DNA of 64,000 bases. Source: Paracoccus sp. MKU1. Its GTDB lineage: Bacteria > Pseudomonadota > Alphaproteobacteria > Rhodobacterales > Rhodobacteraceae. A program made the translations under genes and the position numbers. The stretch covers positions 22,908-86,907 of the forward strand of contig NZ_LLWQ01000209.1 in assembly GCF_001447385.1 (NCBI RefSeq), written 5' to 3'. Positions 9,104 to 17,225 of this stretch are shown in pieces; position 1 is the stretch's first letter, and each line of letters opens with the position of its first letter. The notes beneath the pieces were generated by a model that saw only the letters and a list, made by a program, of their open reading frames with translations, did not search any database and had not been told where the DNA came from.

Positions 9104-9260
9104 GGGAATCGTCCGGATTTGGTTTCGGTGAGTACCAATATCTGAGGCTCGCCTCGCGTTTCGGGCGCTCGCGGGCGGCCGGGCCTGAACTCTGCCTTTT
9201 GCGGTTGTGCCCCGCTACCCGGCTGCTGCGGTGTGGCAGTCCTTCCGACATGGTGATCTT

Positions 9261-9302
9261 TGGATACTCCGTTGCACACTAATTGTCAATGGTTAAACCT
9301 TT
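9261..9302 (-). promoter_or_regulatory. Operator 2 and promoter of the AroQ-like pair
   Basis: AATGGTTAAACCTTT lies at 9288-9302. On the minus strand its end merges into TTGACA (complement of 9284-9289), with TATCCA 17 bases further (complement of 9261-9266). This gives a good sigma-70 promoter pointing to the gene starting at 9103. The leader is about 150 bases and has no gene in it. Confidence 0.72.
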
Positions 9303-9377
9303 TGAGATCAAGCTCTCACTTTCGCGACATGCTTGCCGGTATGTCTTGCACAGATGTCGTCGGCATAGCTGGAAATT

Positions 9378-9419
9378 AATGGTTGATCCATTGACAAACA
9401 CTTTCCGCCGCCGCATGAT
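9378..9419 (+). promoter_or_regulatory. Operator 3 and promoter of the ring-cleavage operon
   Basis: AATGGTTGATCCATT (9378-9392) has perfect arms and overlaps -35 TTGACA (9391-9396). CATGAT follows after 17 bases (9414-9419). It faces operator 2, so the 9104-9510 gap is a divergent control region. The remainder of that gap holds no supported gene. Confidence 0.75.
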
Positions 9420-9510
9420 AGCGTCGATGGCGTGGGTTATCCGGGGCCGGATCGGGCTGACGGCCCACCCGGAAGGCCATCAACCCGTCGGATAGTGAAG
9501 GGAGGATTGG

Positions 9511-10551
9511 ATGGCTGAGGTGCAGATGGTTGATGCCGATGAACGGCAGGCCCTGATTGCCGAACTTGAGAAGTATAATTTCCGGGTCAGCTCGCCTGAC
9601 CGGCCGCTGTTCACCAAGGAGCCGAATTCCTCCATGGTGCCGGTCTTGTGGAAAGCGAAGGATATTGCCGAGCAGCTGGAACAGATCGGCTCGCGGCTAA
9701 AGCTTCAGGCGGGCGGTGTGCGCCGGACCTTGCAACTCAGCAATCCGGGCCTGCCCTATGGCACGACGCCAACCTTCTGGGTCTCTATCCAGTATATCCT
9801 GCCCGGTGAAATCGCCACGGCGCATCGCCACATGGCCTCGGCGCTACGCTTCATCATGCAGGGCGAAGGGGCCGATACCACCGTTGACGGCGAGATGTAC
9901 CAGATCAACGAGGGCGATCTTGTGCTGACTCCGAACTGGACTTGGCACGATCATGAGCACAAGGGCAGCGAGCCCATGGTCTGGATCGACGTTCTGGACA
10001 TCTCGCTGGTGCGGTCCTGCCATGCCGTCTTCTTCGAGGATTTCGAATCCGCACGGCAGACGCCCAATGTGATCCCGGATGAGTCTTATCGTCGTTACGG
10101 CAGCGGTCTGATGCGGCCGCCCCGCCGGCCCGGTCCGACGAAATACAGCCCGATGCTCGCCTATACCCGCGCCATGTCGGAAGAGGCGCTACGGCAGGCT
10201 GCTGGACTCGACCCCGACCCTTATGACGACGTGATCCTGGAATATCAGAACCCGCTGACCGGCGAGCCGGCATTACCGACCATCGGCACGCGGCTTCAGA
10301 TGCTGCGCCCGGGCACGCATACGCGTGCGCATCGTCACACCGGTAGTGCGGTCTATTACGTGGTGCGGGGCGAGGGGGCGACGATCATCGACGGCCAGCG
10401 CTTCGACTGGGCCAAGGGCGATTTCCTGGCTCTGCCGCCCTGGGCCGTGCACGAGCATCTGAACACCGGGCTGAACGAAGCCGTGCTGTTCCAGGTGAAC
10501 GACATCCCCGCCCTCGAAAAGCTCGGCTTCTATCGCGAGCAGCCGGCCTGA
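9511..10551 (+). CDS. Gentisate 1,2-dioxygenase-like bicupin
   Basis: A 346-residue Fe(II) ring-cleavage dioxygenase with two cupin domains. The N-terminal barrel carries the metal-site signature PGEIATAHRHMASALRFI and the downstream TPNWTWHDHE. The C-terminal barrel has HTRAHRHTGSAVYYVVRGEG. Length, RRTLQLSNPGLP and the HDH motif match gentisate and 1-hydroxy-2-naphthoate dioxygenases, which open the ring between the carboxyl and the adjacent hydroxyl carbon. A GGGAGG ribosome-binding site precedes the ATG. It heads a two-gene operon with the flavin hydroxylase. The exact substrate (gentisate, alkyl-gentisate or salicylate type) cannot be decided from sequence. Confidence 0.88.
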   Translation: MAEVQMVDADERQALIAELEKYNFRVSSPDRPLFTKEPNSSMVPVLWKAKDIAEQLEQIGSRLKLQAGGVRRTLQLSNPGLPYGTTPTFWVSIQYILPGEIATAHRHMASALRFIMQGEGADTTVDGEMYQINEGDLVLTPNWTWHDHEHKGSEPMVWIDVLDISLVRSCHAVFFEDFESARQTPNVIPDESYRRYGSGLMRPPRRPGPTKYSPMLAYTRAMSEEALRQAAGLDPDPYDDVILEYQNPLTGEPALPTIGTRLQMLRPGTHTRAHRHTGSAVYYVVRGEGATIIDGQRFDWAKGDFLALPPWAVHEHLNTGLNEAVLFQVNDIPALEKLGFYREQPA

Positions 10552-10624
10552 CGCGGAAACTCGTCGCGGGCCTCGCCCGCAGTTATCAGGCGCGCTGCGC
10601 CTGCCACATTCAGGGAAGAAAAGT

Positions 10625-12271
10625 ATGGACACTCCTGTTTTGATCGTCGGCGCTGGCCCGATTGGTTTGGCGCTGGCTGGGGATCTGGGCTTTCGCGGCA
10701 CCGCCTGCACGCTGGTCGAGCGGAGCGACGGCCAGATCTTGCAACCGAAAATGGACATGATCGGCATCCGCACCATGGAATTCTGCCGTCGCTGGGGAAT
10801 CGTGCCCTGGGTCGAAAGCGCGGGCTACAACCGCGCTTATCCGCAGGACTGCGCCTGGGTGACGTCGCTGACTGGACATGAATTCGGGCGCGAGGTGTTT
10901 CCGGCCCCGCAGGACGAGAAATGCCCGCCGCAAAGCCCGCAGAAGCGCGAACGCTGCCCGCAGAATTTCTTCGACCCGGTGCTGCGGCGCTTTGCCGGCC
11001 AATATCCGCATGTCTCGCTGCGCTACCGCACCGAGCTGGTCGGCTTTGTCGAGGACGAGGACGGCGTTCTCAGCACGCTGCGCGATCTGGAAAGCGGCGA
11101 GACCTTCGAGATCCGCTCGCAATACCTGGTCGGCACCGACGGTGGCGCCAGCAGCGTGCGGCAGGCGCTGGGCATCGCCATGGCGGGTGAGCCGACCCTG
11201 ACCTATACGACCAATGTGGTGTTCCGCACCAAAGATCTCGAGGGGGTTCACGATCTGCGTCCGGCCTATCGCTATATCTTCATCGGGCCCGAGGGCACTT
11301 GGGCCACGCTCGTCGCCATCAACGGTCGTGATCAGTGGCGCTTCTCGCTGGTGGGTGACGACACGATGCAGACCCATTCCGAGGAGGTGATGCGGGCTGC
11401 CATCATCCGGGCGGTCGGCAAGGAGTTCGATTTCGAGATCCTTTCCTTGCTGCCCTGGGTCCGCCGCCAGCTGGTCGCGGACAGCTATGGCACCAAGCGG
11501 GTTTTCCTGGCCGGGGACGCGGCGCACCTGACCTCGCCCACCGGCGGTTTCGGGATGAACACCGGCATCCAGGACGCGGTGAATCTGTCATGGAAGCTTG
11601 CCGCTACGCTGGAGGGCTGGGGCGGGCCGAACCTGTTGGGCTCCTACGAGAGCGAGATGCGGCCGGTGGCGATCCGCAATGTGTCCGAGGCGACCGGCAA
11701 CCTGAAGCGGATGCTGTCGCCGCGGGTGGTCTCCCCGGGGCCCGAGATGTTCGCCGACACCCCCGAAGCGGAACAGAAGCGCCGCGAGTTCGGCGAGGCC
11801 TATACCGAGCTGATGAAGCGGGAATGGTTCTCGATCGGCATCCATCTTGGCTATGTGTTCGAGGGCTCGCCTATCGTCATTCCCGACGGCACGCCGCGTC
11901 CCGAGGACACCGTGCAGACCTATACCCCGACCGCGCGGCCCGGCTCGCGCGCCCCGCATGTCTGGCTTGAACCCGGCAGGTCGATTCTCGACCTGTTCGG
12001 CAAGGAATTCGTCCTGTTGCGCTTTGGCGAGGATGCGCCCTCGGGTGACGGGCTTGCCACCGAAGCGGCCGCGCGCGGGGTTCCGTTCCGGGTCGTCACC
12101 ATCGACAACGCCGAAGCGGCGGTGCTTTACGAGCGCCGGCTCGTCCTGGTGCGGCCGGACGGCCAAGTGGTCTGGCGCGACGATAATGCCCCCGCGCGGC
12201 CGGGCGAGATCATCGATGCCGTGCGCGGCATAGCAGACGGTCAGGCTCTGGGTATCCGCAGCGCGGCCTGA
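10625..12271 (+). CDS. Class A flavoprotein aromatic hydroxylase
   Basis: A 548-residue FAD-dependent monooxygenase of the MhpA/TfdB/PheA group. Visible are the FAD-binding GAGPIGLALAGDL (residues 8-20), the DG motif YLVGTDGGASSVRQALGI, the GD motif RVFLAGDAAHLTSPTGGFGMN, and a C-terminal thioredoxin-like extension (residues about 420-548). Such enzymes use NAD(P)H and O2 to hydroxylate a phenolic ring. The gene lies 73 bases after the dioxygenase, which suggests it makes the dihydroxylated ring-cleavage substrate. An AGGGAAG site precedes the ATG, and a strong hairpin ends the operon. Confidence 0.88.
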   Translation: MDTPVLIVGAGPIGLALAGDLGFRGTACTLVERSDGQILQPKMDMIGIRTMEFCRRWGIVPWVESAGYNRAYPQDCAWVTSLTGHEFGREVFPAPQDEKCPPQSPQKRERCPQNFFDPVLRRFAGQYPHVSLRYRTELVGFVEDEDGVLSTLRDLESGETFEIRSQYLVGTDGGASSVRQALGIAMAGEPTLTYTTNVVFRTKDLEGVHDLRPAYRYIFIGPEGTWATLVAINGRDQWRFSLVGDDTMQTHSEEVMRAAIIRAVGKEFDFEILSLLPWVRRQLVADSYGTKRVFLAGDAAHLTSPTGGFGMNTGIQDAVNLSWKLAATLEGWGGPNLLGSYESEMRPVAIRNVSEATGNLKRMLSPRVVSPGPEMFADTPEAEQKRREFGEAYTELMKREWFSIGIHLGYVFEGSPIVIPDGTPRPEDTVQTYTPTARPGSRAPHVWLEPGRSILDLFGKEFVLLRFGEDAPSGDGLATEAAARGVPFRVVTIDNAEAAVLYERRLVLVRPDGQVVWRDDNAPARPGEIIDAVRGIADGQALGIRSAA

Positions 12272-12297
12272 GCGCGGCATCGGATCGGCCCCTTTCG

Positions 12298-12323
12298 GGC
12301 GCGGCAGGGAAACCCGCCGCGCC
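12298..12323. terminator. Terminator between convergent genes
   Basis: GGCGCGGC / GCCGCGCC forms an 8-bp stem. The loop itself contains GGG-AAA-CCC, and TTGTTTC follows on the plus strand. It ends the dioxygenase-hydroxylase operon and lies 6 bases from the end of the convergent dienelactone-hydrolase gene. Confidence 0.8.
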
Positions 12324-12329
12324 TTGTTT

Positions 12330-13025
12330 CTATCTGTCCGACCCGACCGGCGGCTTCCTGTCCAGGTGACGGTCGAAAAAGGCCAGGCTGCGCTGCCATG
12401 CCAGCGTGGCGGCCGGCTCGACATGGCTGGCCCGCTCGGTGCAGCCGAAGCCATGCCCGGCGTCATAGATGAAGACCTCGGCATCCGGGCGGGCGTCCCG
12501 CACCTTCAGGGCGTCCTCCAGCGGGATGGCGTGATCCTTGTCGCCATAGTGCAACTGCACGGGGCAGTTCAGCCGGGCGTCCAGATCGGCGGCGATTCCG
12601 GTGCCGTACCAGCCGACCGCGGCATCGAAAGCCGTGCTGCGCGAGGCGGCCTGCCAGCACAGCGTGCCGCCCATGCAAAAGCCGATGATTCCCTTGCGTC
12701 CAGGCAGCAGCGCCGCCGCCGCCAGAATGTCGTCGAGCGCCAAGGCCTCGTCCAGCTGACGCCGGATTGCCATGCCCTCCTGCGCCTCCTCGCGGCTGTA
12801 GCCGCGCTCGTAGCCACGGCTGACGCGGTCGAAAAGGGCAGGGGCCATGACGCGGTAGCCCAGATCAGCCAGCTTGTGGCACACCGAGCGGATGTAGTGA
12901 TTCACGCCGAAAATTTCCTGTACCACGACCAGCGAGCGGGTGGCTGCGGGCGGACCGGCGCTCCAGGCCGAAAGGACATGGCCATCGCTTGCGGTGACGT
13001 CGATAAAGCCGGGGGTTTTGTTCAT
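12330..13025 (-). CDS. Dienelactone hydrolase family protein
   Basis: A 231-residue cytoplasmic alpha/beta hydrolase. The DLH catalytic triad is visible: Cys117 in GFCMGG, Asp164 in GDKDHAIP and His191 in DAGHGF. VVVQEIFGVNHYIR near the N-terminus is the usual DLH block with the conserved Glu. Classical members open dienelactones in chlorocatechol pathways, and many relatives act on other lactones or esters. It is divergent from the first CoA-transferase, with operator 4 between them, so it probably belongs to the regulon. A role in hydrolysing a lactone or ester intermediate is inferred. Confidence 0.85.
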   Translation of the reverse strand: MNKTPGFIDVTASDGHVLSAWSAGPPAATRSLVVVQEIFGVNHYIRSVCHKLADLGYRVMAPALFDRVSRGYERGYSREEAQEGMAIRRQLDEALALDDILAAAALLPGRKGIIGFCMGGTLCWQAASRSTAFDAAVGWYGTGIAADLDARLNCPVQLHYGDKDHAIPLEDALKVRDARPDAEVFIYDAGHGFGCTERASHVEPAATLAWQRSLAFFDRHLDRKPPVGSDR

Positions 13026-13059
13026 AGGGCACCTTTCCGAAAGTCCTGTCTATTTCTGC

Positions 13060-13107
13060 TTGACTTCTATCCAGCAGTTGAGGATAAAAGTCAAAGGTTG
13101 AGCCAAT
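13060..13107 (+). promoter_or_regulatory. Promoter and operator 4 of the P450 operon
   Basis: TTGACT (13060-13065), 17-bp spacer, GATAAA (13083-13088). The operator AAAGGTTGAGCCAAT (13093-13107) then covers the expected transcription start. Its position just after the -10 fits simple repression. The site lies between divergent genes and could act on both. Confidence 0.75.
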
Positions 13108-13150
13108 GTGCCATTCGGTCAATGCCGGAGGCGAGAAAGAAGGAGGCGTC

Positions 13151-14335
13151 ATGACCGGTGCTTTGGATGGAATCCGCGTGCTGGACTTCACGCAGATGAT
13201 GAACGGTCCGATGGGGACCATGCTTCTTGCGGATTTCGGGGCGGACGTGATCAAGGTCGAGCCGCCGCAGGGCGACACGTTCCGCAAAACCGGCGAGACG
13301 TTCCTGGGTGACGACGCGGCCTACTTCCTGACGATGAACCGCAACAAGCGCAGCGTCGTCCTTGATCTGAACACCGAGGCCGGCAAGCGCGCCGCGCGCG
13401 AGCTGGCCAAGCATGTCGATATCGTCGCGGTGAATTTCCGCCCGGGCATCGCCGAAAAGCTGGGAATCACCTATGAGGAGCTCAGTGCAGAGAATCCCGG
13501 GCTGATCTATTGCCAGACCACCGCCTTCGGTGCCGAAGGCGACGACAGCACCCGTCCGGGGATGGACCCGGTGATCCAGGCGCTGTCGGGCCTGATGCAA
13601 TTGACCGGCGACGAAAAGACCGGTCCGCTGAAGACCGGCATGCCCTATTGCGATTTGATTACACCCCTGCTTTCGACCATCGGCGTCATGGCCGCCCTGA
13701 ACGCCCGGCAGAAGACCGGCAAGGGCCAGCGCATCGACCTTTCGATGATGGACGCCACCATCTACAGCATGATCCCGCGCGATTCCTATTATTTCTCGAC
13801 GGGCGACACGCCGGCCCGCATGGGGAATGCGCATTGGCAGATCGTCCCCTACAACACCTATGAGACGTCCGACAAACGCCACATCATGATCATCGCCCAT
13901 ACCGACAAGTTCTGGCGGGCACTGGCGGGCGCGCTGGAGGCAGATGAGCTGCTGGCCGATGAGCGCCTTGCTACCAAAGAGGGCCGTCTGGCTCATCGTG
14001 AGATCGTCGATGCCGGCCTAGCGCGGGCCTTTGCCAAAAAGCCGATGGAACATTGGAACAAGGTGCTTCTGGAAGCCGGGACCATGTTCGCGCCGGTGGC
14101 GACCTTCGACGAGGTTTTCGCGGATCCGCGCATTCAGCGCGATCTTGTGGTCGAACTGGACCATCCGCGGGCGGGTCGCTTCAAACTGCTGGCCAATCCG
14201 TTGAAGCTTTCGGGAACGCCGCTGAAAAAGGTCTCGCGCCCGCCGGTCCTCGGGGAGCATACCGAAGAGGTTCTGGCCGAATTCGGCATCATGCTGAACA
14301 GGGAAGACGAGGCAGGCAGGCTTGAGGAGGCCTGA
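13151..14335 (+). CDS. CaiB/BaiF (class III) CoA-transferase 1
   Basis: A 394-residue family III CoA-transferase, which moves CoA between carboxylic acids through an enzyme-bound aspartyl anhydride. The N-terminal LDGIRVLDFTQMMNGPMG, the ADVIKVEPP motif and the active-site region RPGMDPVIQALSGL with Asp139 are present, as is the C-terminal PPVLGEHTEEVL. An upstream ATG at 13106 exists, but AAGGAGG sits directly in front of the ATG at 13151, so that start is used. It leads the operon CoA-transferase, P450, ferredoxin, ferredoxin reductase, aldehyde dehydrogenase, GMC oxidoreductase. The acid it activates is unknown. Confidence 0.88.
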   Translation: MTGALDGIRVLDFTQMMNGPMGTMLLADFGADVIKVEPPQGDTFRKTGETFLGDDAAYFLTMNRNKRSVVLDLNTEAGKRAARELAKHVDIVAVNFRPGIAEKLGITYEELSAENPGLIYCQTTAFGAEGDDSTRPGMDPVIQALSGLMQLTGDEKTGPLKTGMPYCDLITPLLSTIGVMAALNARQKTGKGQRIDLSMMDATIYSMIPRDSYYFSTGDTPARMGNAHWQIVPYNTYETSDKRHIMIIAHTDKFWRALAGALEADELLADERLATKEGRLAHREIVDAGLARAFAKKPMEHWNKVLLEAGTMFAPVATFDEVFADPRIQRDLVVELDHPRAGRFKLLANPLKLSGTPLKKVSRPPVLGEHTEEVLAEFGIMLNREDEAGRLEEA

Positions 14336-14360
14336 CCGGCACCGGTAAGGACGTGGTGGC

Positions 14361-14417
14361 CCGGCTACGGAGCCGGCTTCGCGAGGTGATACGACCAGCT
14401 GCATCGATCGATGCAGC
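14361..14417. other. Hairpin plus perfect palindrome between CoA-transferase and P450
   Basis: In the 131-base gap there is a hairpin CCGGCT-ACGG-AGCCGG (14361-14376). It is followed by a perfect 20-bp palindrome (14398-14417) with half GCTGCATCGA. No promoter was recognised next to it. It may be an mRNA-processing or stability element, or a protein-binding site that sets P450 expression apart from the first gene. Confidence 0.55.
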
Positions 14418-14466
14418 GACCCGCATAACTGGGCCTGGGTGGACAGGTTCCAAGGAGGAGAAAGCA

Positions 14467-15711
14467 ATGTACCCGTCGTCCATTGACACGTCAGAGCGCT
14501 CCGTCGGTGAAGACGGGCTGCCGAACTTTCCGATGCAGCGTTGTCCCTTCGCGCCGCCAGCGGAATATGCCGAGATCCGCAAGAAGCCGGGGCTGAGCAA
14601 GGTCCGCATGCCGGACGGCGCCTGGGCCTGGATCGTCACCCGGCATGACGAGGTGAAGCAGGTCCTTGGCGACAACCGCTTTTCCACGGTGCCCTCGACG
14701 CCCAATTATCCGATGATCGCGCCGGCGCGCGCTTCGCTGCTGCGCAACGAACATCCGCCGACCCTGATCCGCATGGATCCGCCCGAACATACAAAGCATC
14801 GCCGGATGTTCTCGCGCGAGTTCATGGTGAAGACCATCGAGGCAATGAAGCCTTATCTGAACGATCTCGTCGATCGGCTTTTCGACGAGATGGAGGCCAA
14901 GGGCGGCAGCTGCGATTTTGCCGAGGTCTTCGCCTTGGCGCTGCCGACCACGGTGATCTCGCATATGCTGGGCGTGCCCTACGAAGATCAGGAGTATTTC
15001 CACGAACGGGCCTTGCAGAAGCTCGACCTGAAGGCCGATCCGGAAGTCCCGCTTCGGGCGGGGCGCGAAATGCGCGAGTATCTCGACGGGCTTATCACCC
15101 GCAAGCTCGAGGCGACCGAGCCGCAGGACGATCTTATCACCCGGATGCTGCACAACTACATGCTGCCGGGGCACATCACCCGCGAGGAGGCCCTGGCAAC
15201 CGCCGAGCTTCTGCTGATGGGCGGGCACGAGACCACGGCGAACATGATCGCCCTTGGCTGCCTTTCGCTGCTGCTGCACCCCGACCAGAAGGACGACCTG
15301 GTGGCCGATCCGTCGCTGGTGGTGAACGCGGTAGAGGAGATGCTGCGTTTCCACACGATCGTGCATTACAACGGCCCGCGGGTGGCGCTGGAGGATGTCG
15401 AGGTCGGCGGGACCCTGATCCGCAAGGGCGATGGCGTCTTGGCGCTGATCAGCGCCGCGAACCGCGATCCGGGCGCCTTCGACGATCCCGACCGCTTCGA
15501 CATTCGCCGCAAGGCGCTGCATCATGTGGCTTTCAGCTTCGGCTCGCATCAGTGCCTGGGCCAGGCGCTGGCCCGAGCCGAGTTGCAGATCGTGTTCAGC
15601 AAGCTGTTCCAGCGCTTCCCGAACCTGAAGCTCGCGGTCCCGGTCGAGGAGCTGGAATTCCGCTATGACGCTTTCGTCTACGGTATCGAAAAGCTGCCGG
15701 TCACCTGGTGA
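14467..15711 (+). CDS. Cytochrome P450 monooxygenase
   Basis: A 414-residue soluble class I P450. The I-helix oxygen-binding motif is GGHETTAN, the K-helix ExxR is EEMLR, and the haem ligand is Cys363 in FGSHQCLGQALA. The C-helix WAWIVTRHDEVKQVL and MDPPEHTKHRRMF are typical of CYP105-like bacterial families. The start was moved to the ATG at 14467 because AAGGAGG precedes it and earlier codons do not resemble the family. Ferredoxin and reductase follow immediately, giving a complete electron chain. It probably hydroxylates or O-demethylates the pathway substrate; the downstream alcohol and aldehyde dehydrogenases would fit oxidation of an alkyl side chain. Confidence 0.93.
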   Translation: MYPSSIDTSERSVGEDGLPNFPMQRCPFAPPAEYAEIRKKPGLSKVRMPDGAWAWIVTRHDEVKQVLGDNRFSTVPSTPNYPMIAPARASLLRNEHPPTLIRMDPPEHTKHRRMFSREFMVKTIEAMKPYLNDLVDRLFDEMEAKGGSCDFAEVFALALPTTVISHMLGVPYEDQEYFHERALQKLDLKADPEVPLRAGREMREYLDGLITRKLEATEPQDDLITRMLHNYMLPGHITREEALATAELLLMGGHETTANMIALGCLSLLLHPDQKDDLVADPSLVVNAVEEMLRFHTIVHYNGPRVALEDVEVGGTLIRKGDGVLALISAANRDPGAFDDPDRFDIRRKALHHVAFSFGSHQCLGQALARAELQIVFSKLFQRFPNLKLAVPVEELEFRYDAFVYGIEKLPVTW

Positions 15712-15768
15712 CGAAGGGAAACGGCCATGGCGCCCCGGTGCCCGCGGCTGCCAATGAGGAGGATGGCG

Positions 15769-15972
15769 ATGAAAATTACAGTCGATATGGACAAGTGCAT
15801 CGGCGCGGGGCTTTGCGTGGTCGCGGCTCCCAAGGTCTTTGCGCAGAATGATGACGACGGGCTGGTGATCGTCCTGGATGAAAACCCGCCAGCGGATCAG
15901 CACGAAGCGGTGCGTGAGGCGGCCCGCCTGTGCCCGGCTCTGGTCATCCATTTGCAGGACGACAATGACTGA
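15769..15972 (+). CDS. P450-type [3Fe-4S] ferredoxin
   Basis: A 67-residue acidic ferredoxin with cluster ligands Cys10, Cys16 and Cys55. The second cysteine of the usual four is replaced by Ala13 (CIGAGLC), which marks the [3Fe-4S] type found beside P450 genes. It carries electrons from the reductase encoded next to the P450. AGGAGG lies 6-7 bases before the ATG at 15769; the ATG at 15763 is too close to it. The end overlaps the reductase start by 8 bases. Confidence 0.92.
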   Translation: MKITVDMDKCIGAGLCVVAAPKVFAQNDDDGLVIVLDENPPADQHEAVREAARLCPALVIHLQDDND

Positions 15973-17203
15973 CGCCGGGATCGTGATCGTTGGTGCAGGG
16001 CAGGCTGGCTATCAGCTTGCCGGCGCCCTGCGGGATGCCGGCCATCAGGGCAGGCTGGTCCTGATCGGCGACGAGGCCGAATTGCCCTACCAGCGCCCGC
16101 CGCTCTCCAAGGCCTTTCTCAGCGGCACCATCGGCGCCGAGGCGCTGACCTTCCAGCAGCCGGCGCATTTCGAGAGCAAGGGGATCGACCTGCGGATCGG
16201 CACCCGGGCCGAGCGGCTGGACCGGGCGGGCCGCAAGCTGATCCTCGCCGACGGAAGCCACATCGGCTATGACAAGCTGGTGCTGGCGACCGGCGCGGCG
16301 AACCGGGCCCTGCCGGGCGCCGAAGGAATTGGCGGCATCCACAGCATCCGCACCATTGCCGATGCCCGCGCGATCCGGGAGCGCCTTGAGCGCAGCAAGA
16401 ATGCCGTCGTCATCGGCGGCGGCTTCCTTGGCCTGGAATTCGCCGCCGTGGCGCGCGAATGGGGCCTTGCCGTCAGTATCATCGAGGCCGGTCCGCGCCT
16501 GATGGGGCGCGCCATATCGCAGCCGATGGCCGAGGCTTTCCGGGCGCATCACGTCGCGTTGGGAAGCCAGCTTTTCCTTCAGGCCAAGGTTCGCCGGTTG
16601 ATTGCCGAAGCCGGCGAGATCAGTGCGGTCGAGCTCGATGACGGCATCCTTCTGCCCGCCGACCTGGTCGTGGTCGGTATCGGGGTCGAGCCGCATGTCG
16701 CGTTGGCGCGGGATGCCGGGCTTGATTGCGACAACGGCATCGTCGTCGATGGTCGCCTTGCCACCAGCGACCCGGCCATCTTCGCGCTGGGCGATTGCGC
16801 GGTGTTCCCGTCGCGCTTTGCGTTGCAGCCGTCGCGGCTTGAGTCGATCCAGAACGCAATGGACCAAGCCCGGCATCTGGCGGCGGTGCTGACCGGCAAA
16901 CCCGCCTCCTACGACGCTGTGCCGTGGTTCTGGAGCGATCAGGGCGGCGCCAAGCTGCAGATCGCGGGCCTTGCGCAGGGAACCGACCGGGAAGTGCTGC
17001 GGGGCGACGGGGCAGAGATGAAGTTTTCGGTCTTCTGCTATCGCGGCGACCGTCTGGTCGCGGTGGAATCCGTCAACCGGCCGGCCGATCACATGGCGGC
17101 GCGTCGCCTGCTGACCGCCGGGCTGTCGCCGACCCCCGAGCAGGCGGCCGATCCCGGCTTTGATCTGAAATCCCTGTTCGTCGCGGCGCAGCCAGCCGCG
17201 TGA
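15965..17203 (+). CDS. FAD-dependent NAD(P)H ferredoxin reductase
   Basis: A 412-residue pyridine-nucleotide-disulfide-type reductase of the CamA/ThcD/rhodocoxin-reductase group. GAGQAGYQLAGALR binds FAD, GGGFLGLEFAAVAREWG binds NAD(P)H, and VDGRLATSDPAIFALGDCA is the second FAD contact. PYQRPPLSKAFL is typical of oxygenase-coupled reductases. The start is the ATG overlapping the ferredoxin stop; an earlier in-frame start at 15878 lies inside the ferredoxin gene and is not credible. It supplies electrons to the ferredoxin and P450 encoded just upstream. Confidence 0.92.
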   Translation: MTDAGIVIVGAGQAGYQLAGALRDAGHQGRLVLIGDEAELPYQRPPLSKAFLSGTIGAEALTFQQPAHFESKGIDLRIGTRAERLDRAGRKLILADGSHIGYDKLVLATGAANRALPGAEGIGGIHSIRTIADARAIRERLERSKNAVVIGGGFLGLEFAAVAREWGLAVSIIEAGPRLMGRAISQPMAEAFRAHHVALGSQLFLQAKVRRLIAEAGEISAVELDDGILLPADLVVVGIGVEPHVALARDAGLDCDNGIVVDGRLATSDPAIFALGDCAVFPSRFALQPSRLESIQNAMDQARHLAAVLTGKPASYDAVPWFWSDQGGAKLQIAGLAQGTDREVLRGDGAEMKFSVFCYRGDRLVAVESVNRPADHMAARRLLTAGLSPTPEQAADPGFDLKSLFVAAQPAA

Positions 17204-17225
17204 ACCGCAACCAGGACGTGGACAG

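Noticed and set aside
13106..13150. Earlier ATG for the first CoA-transferase
   Set aside because: It lies within operator 4 and has no ribosome-binding site; AAGGAGG directly precedes the ATG at 13151.
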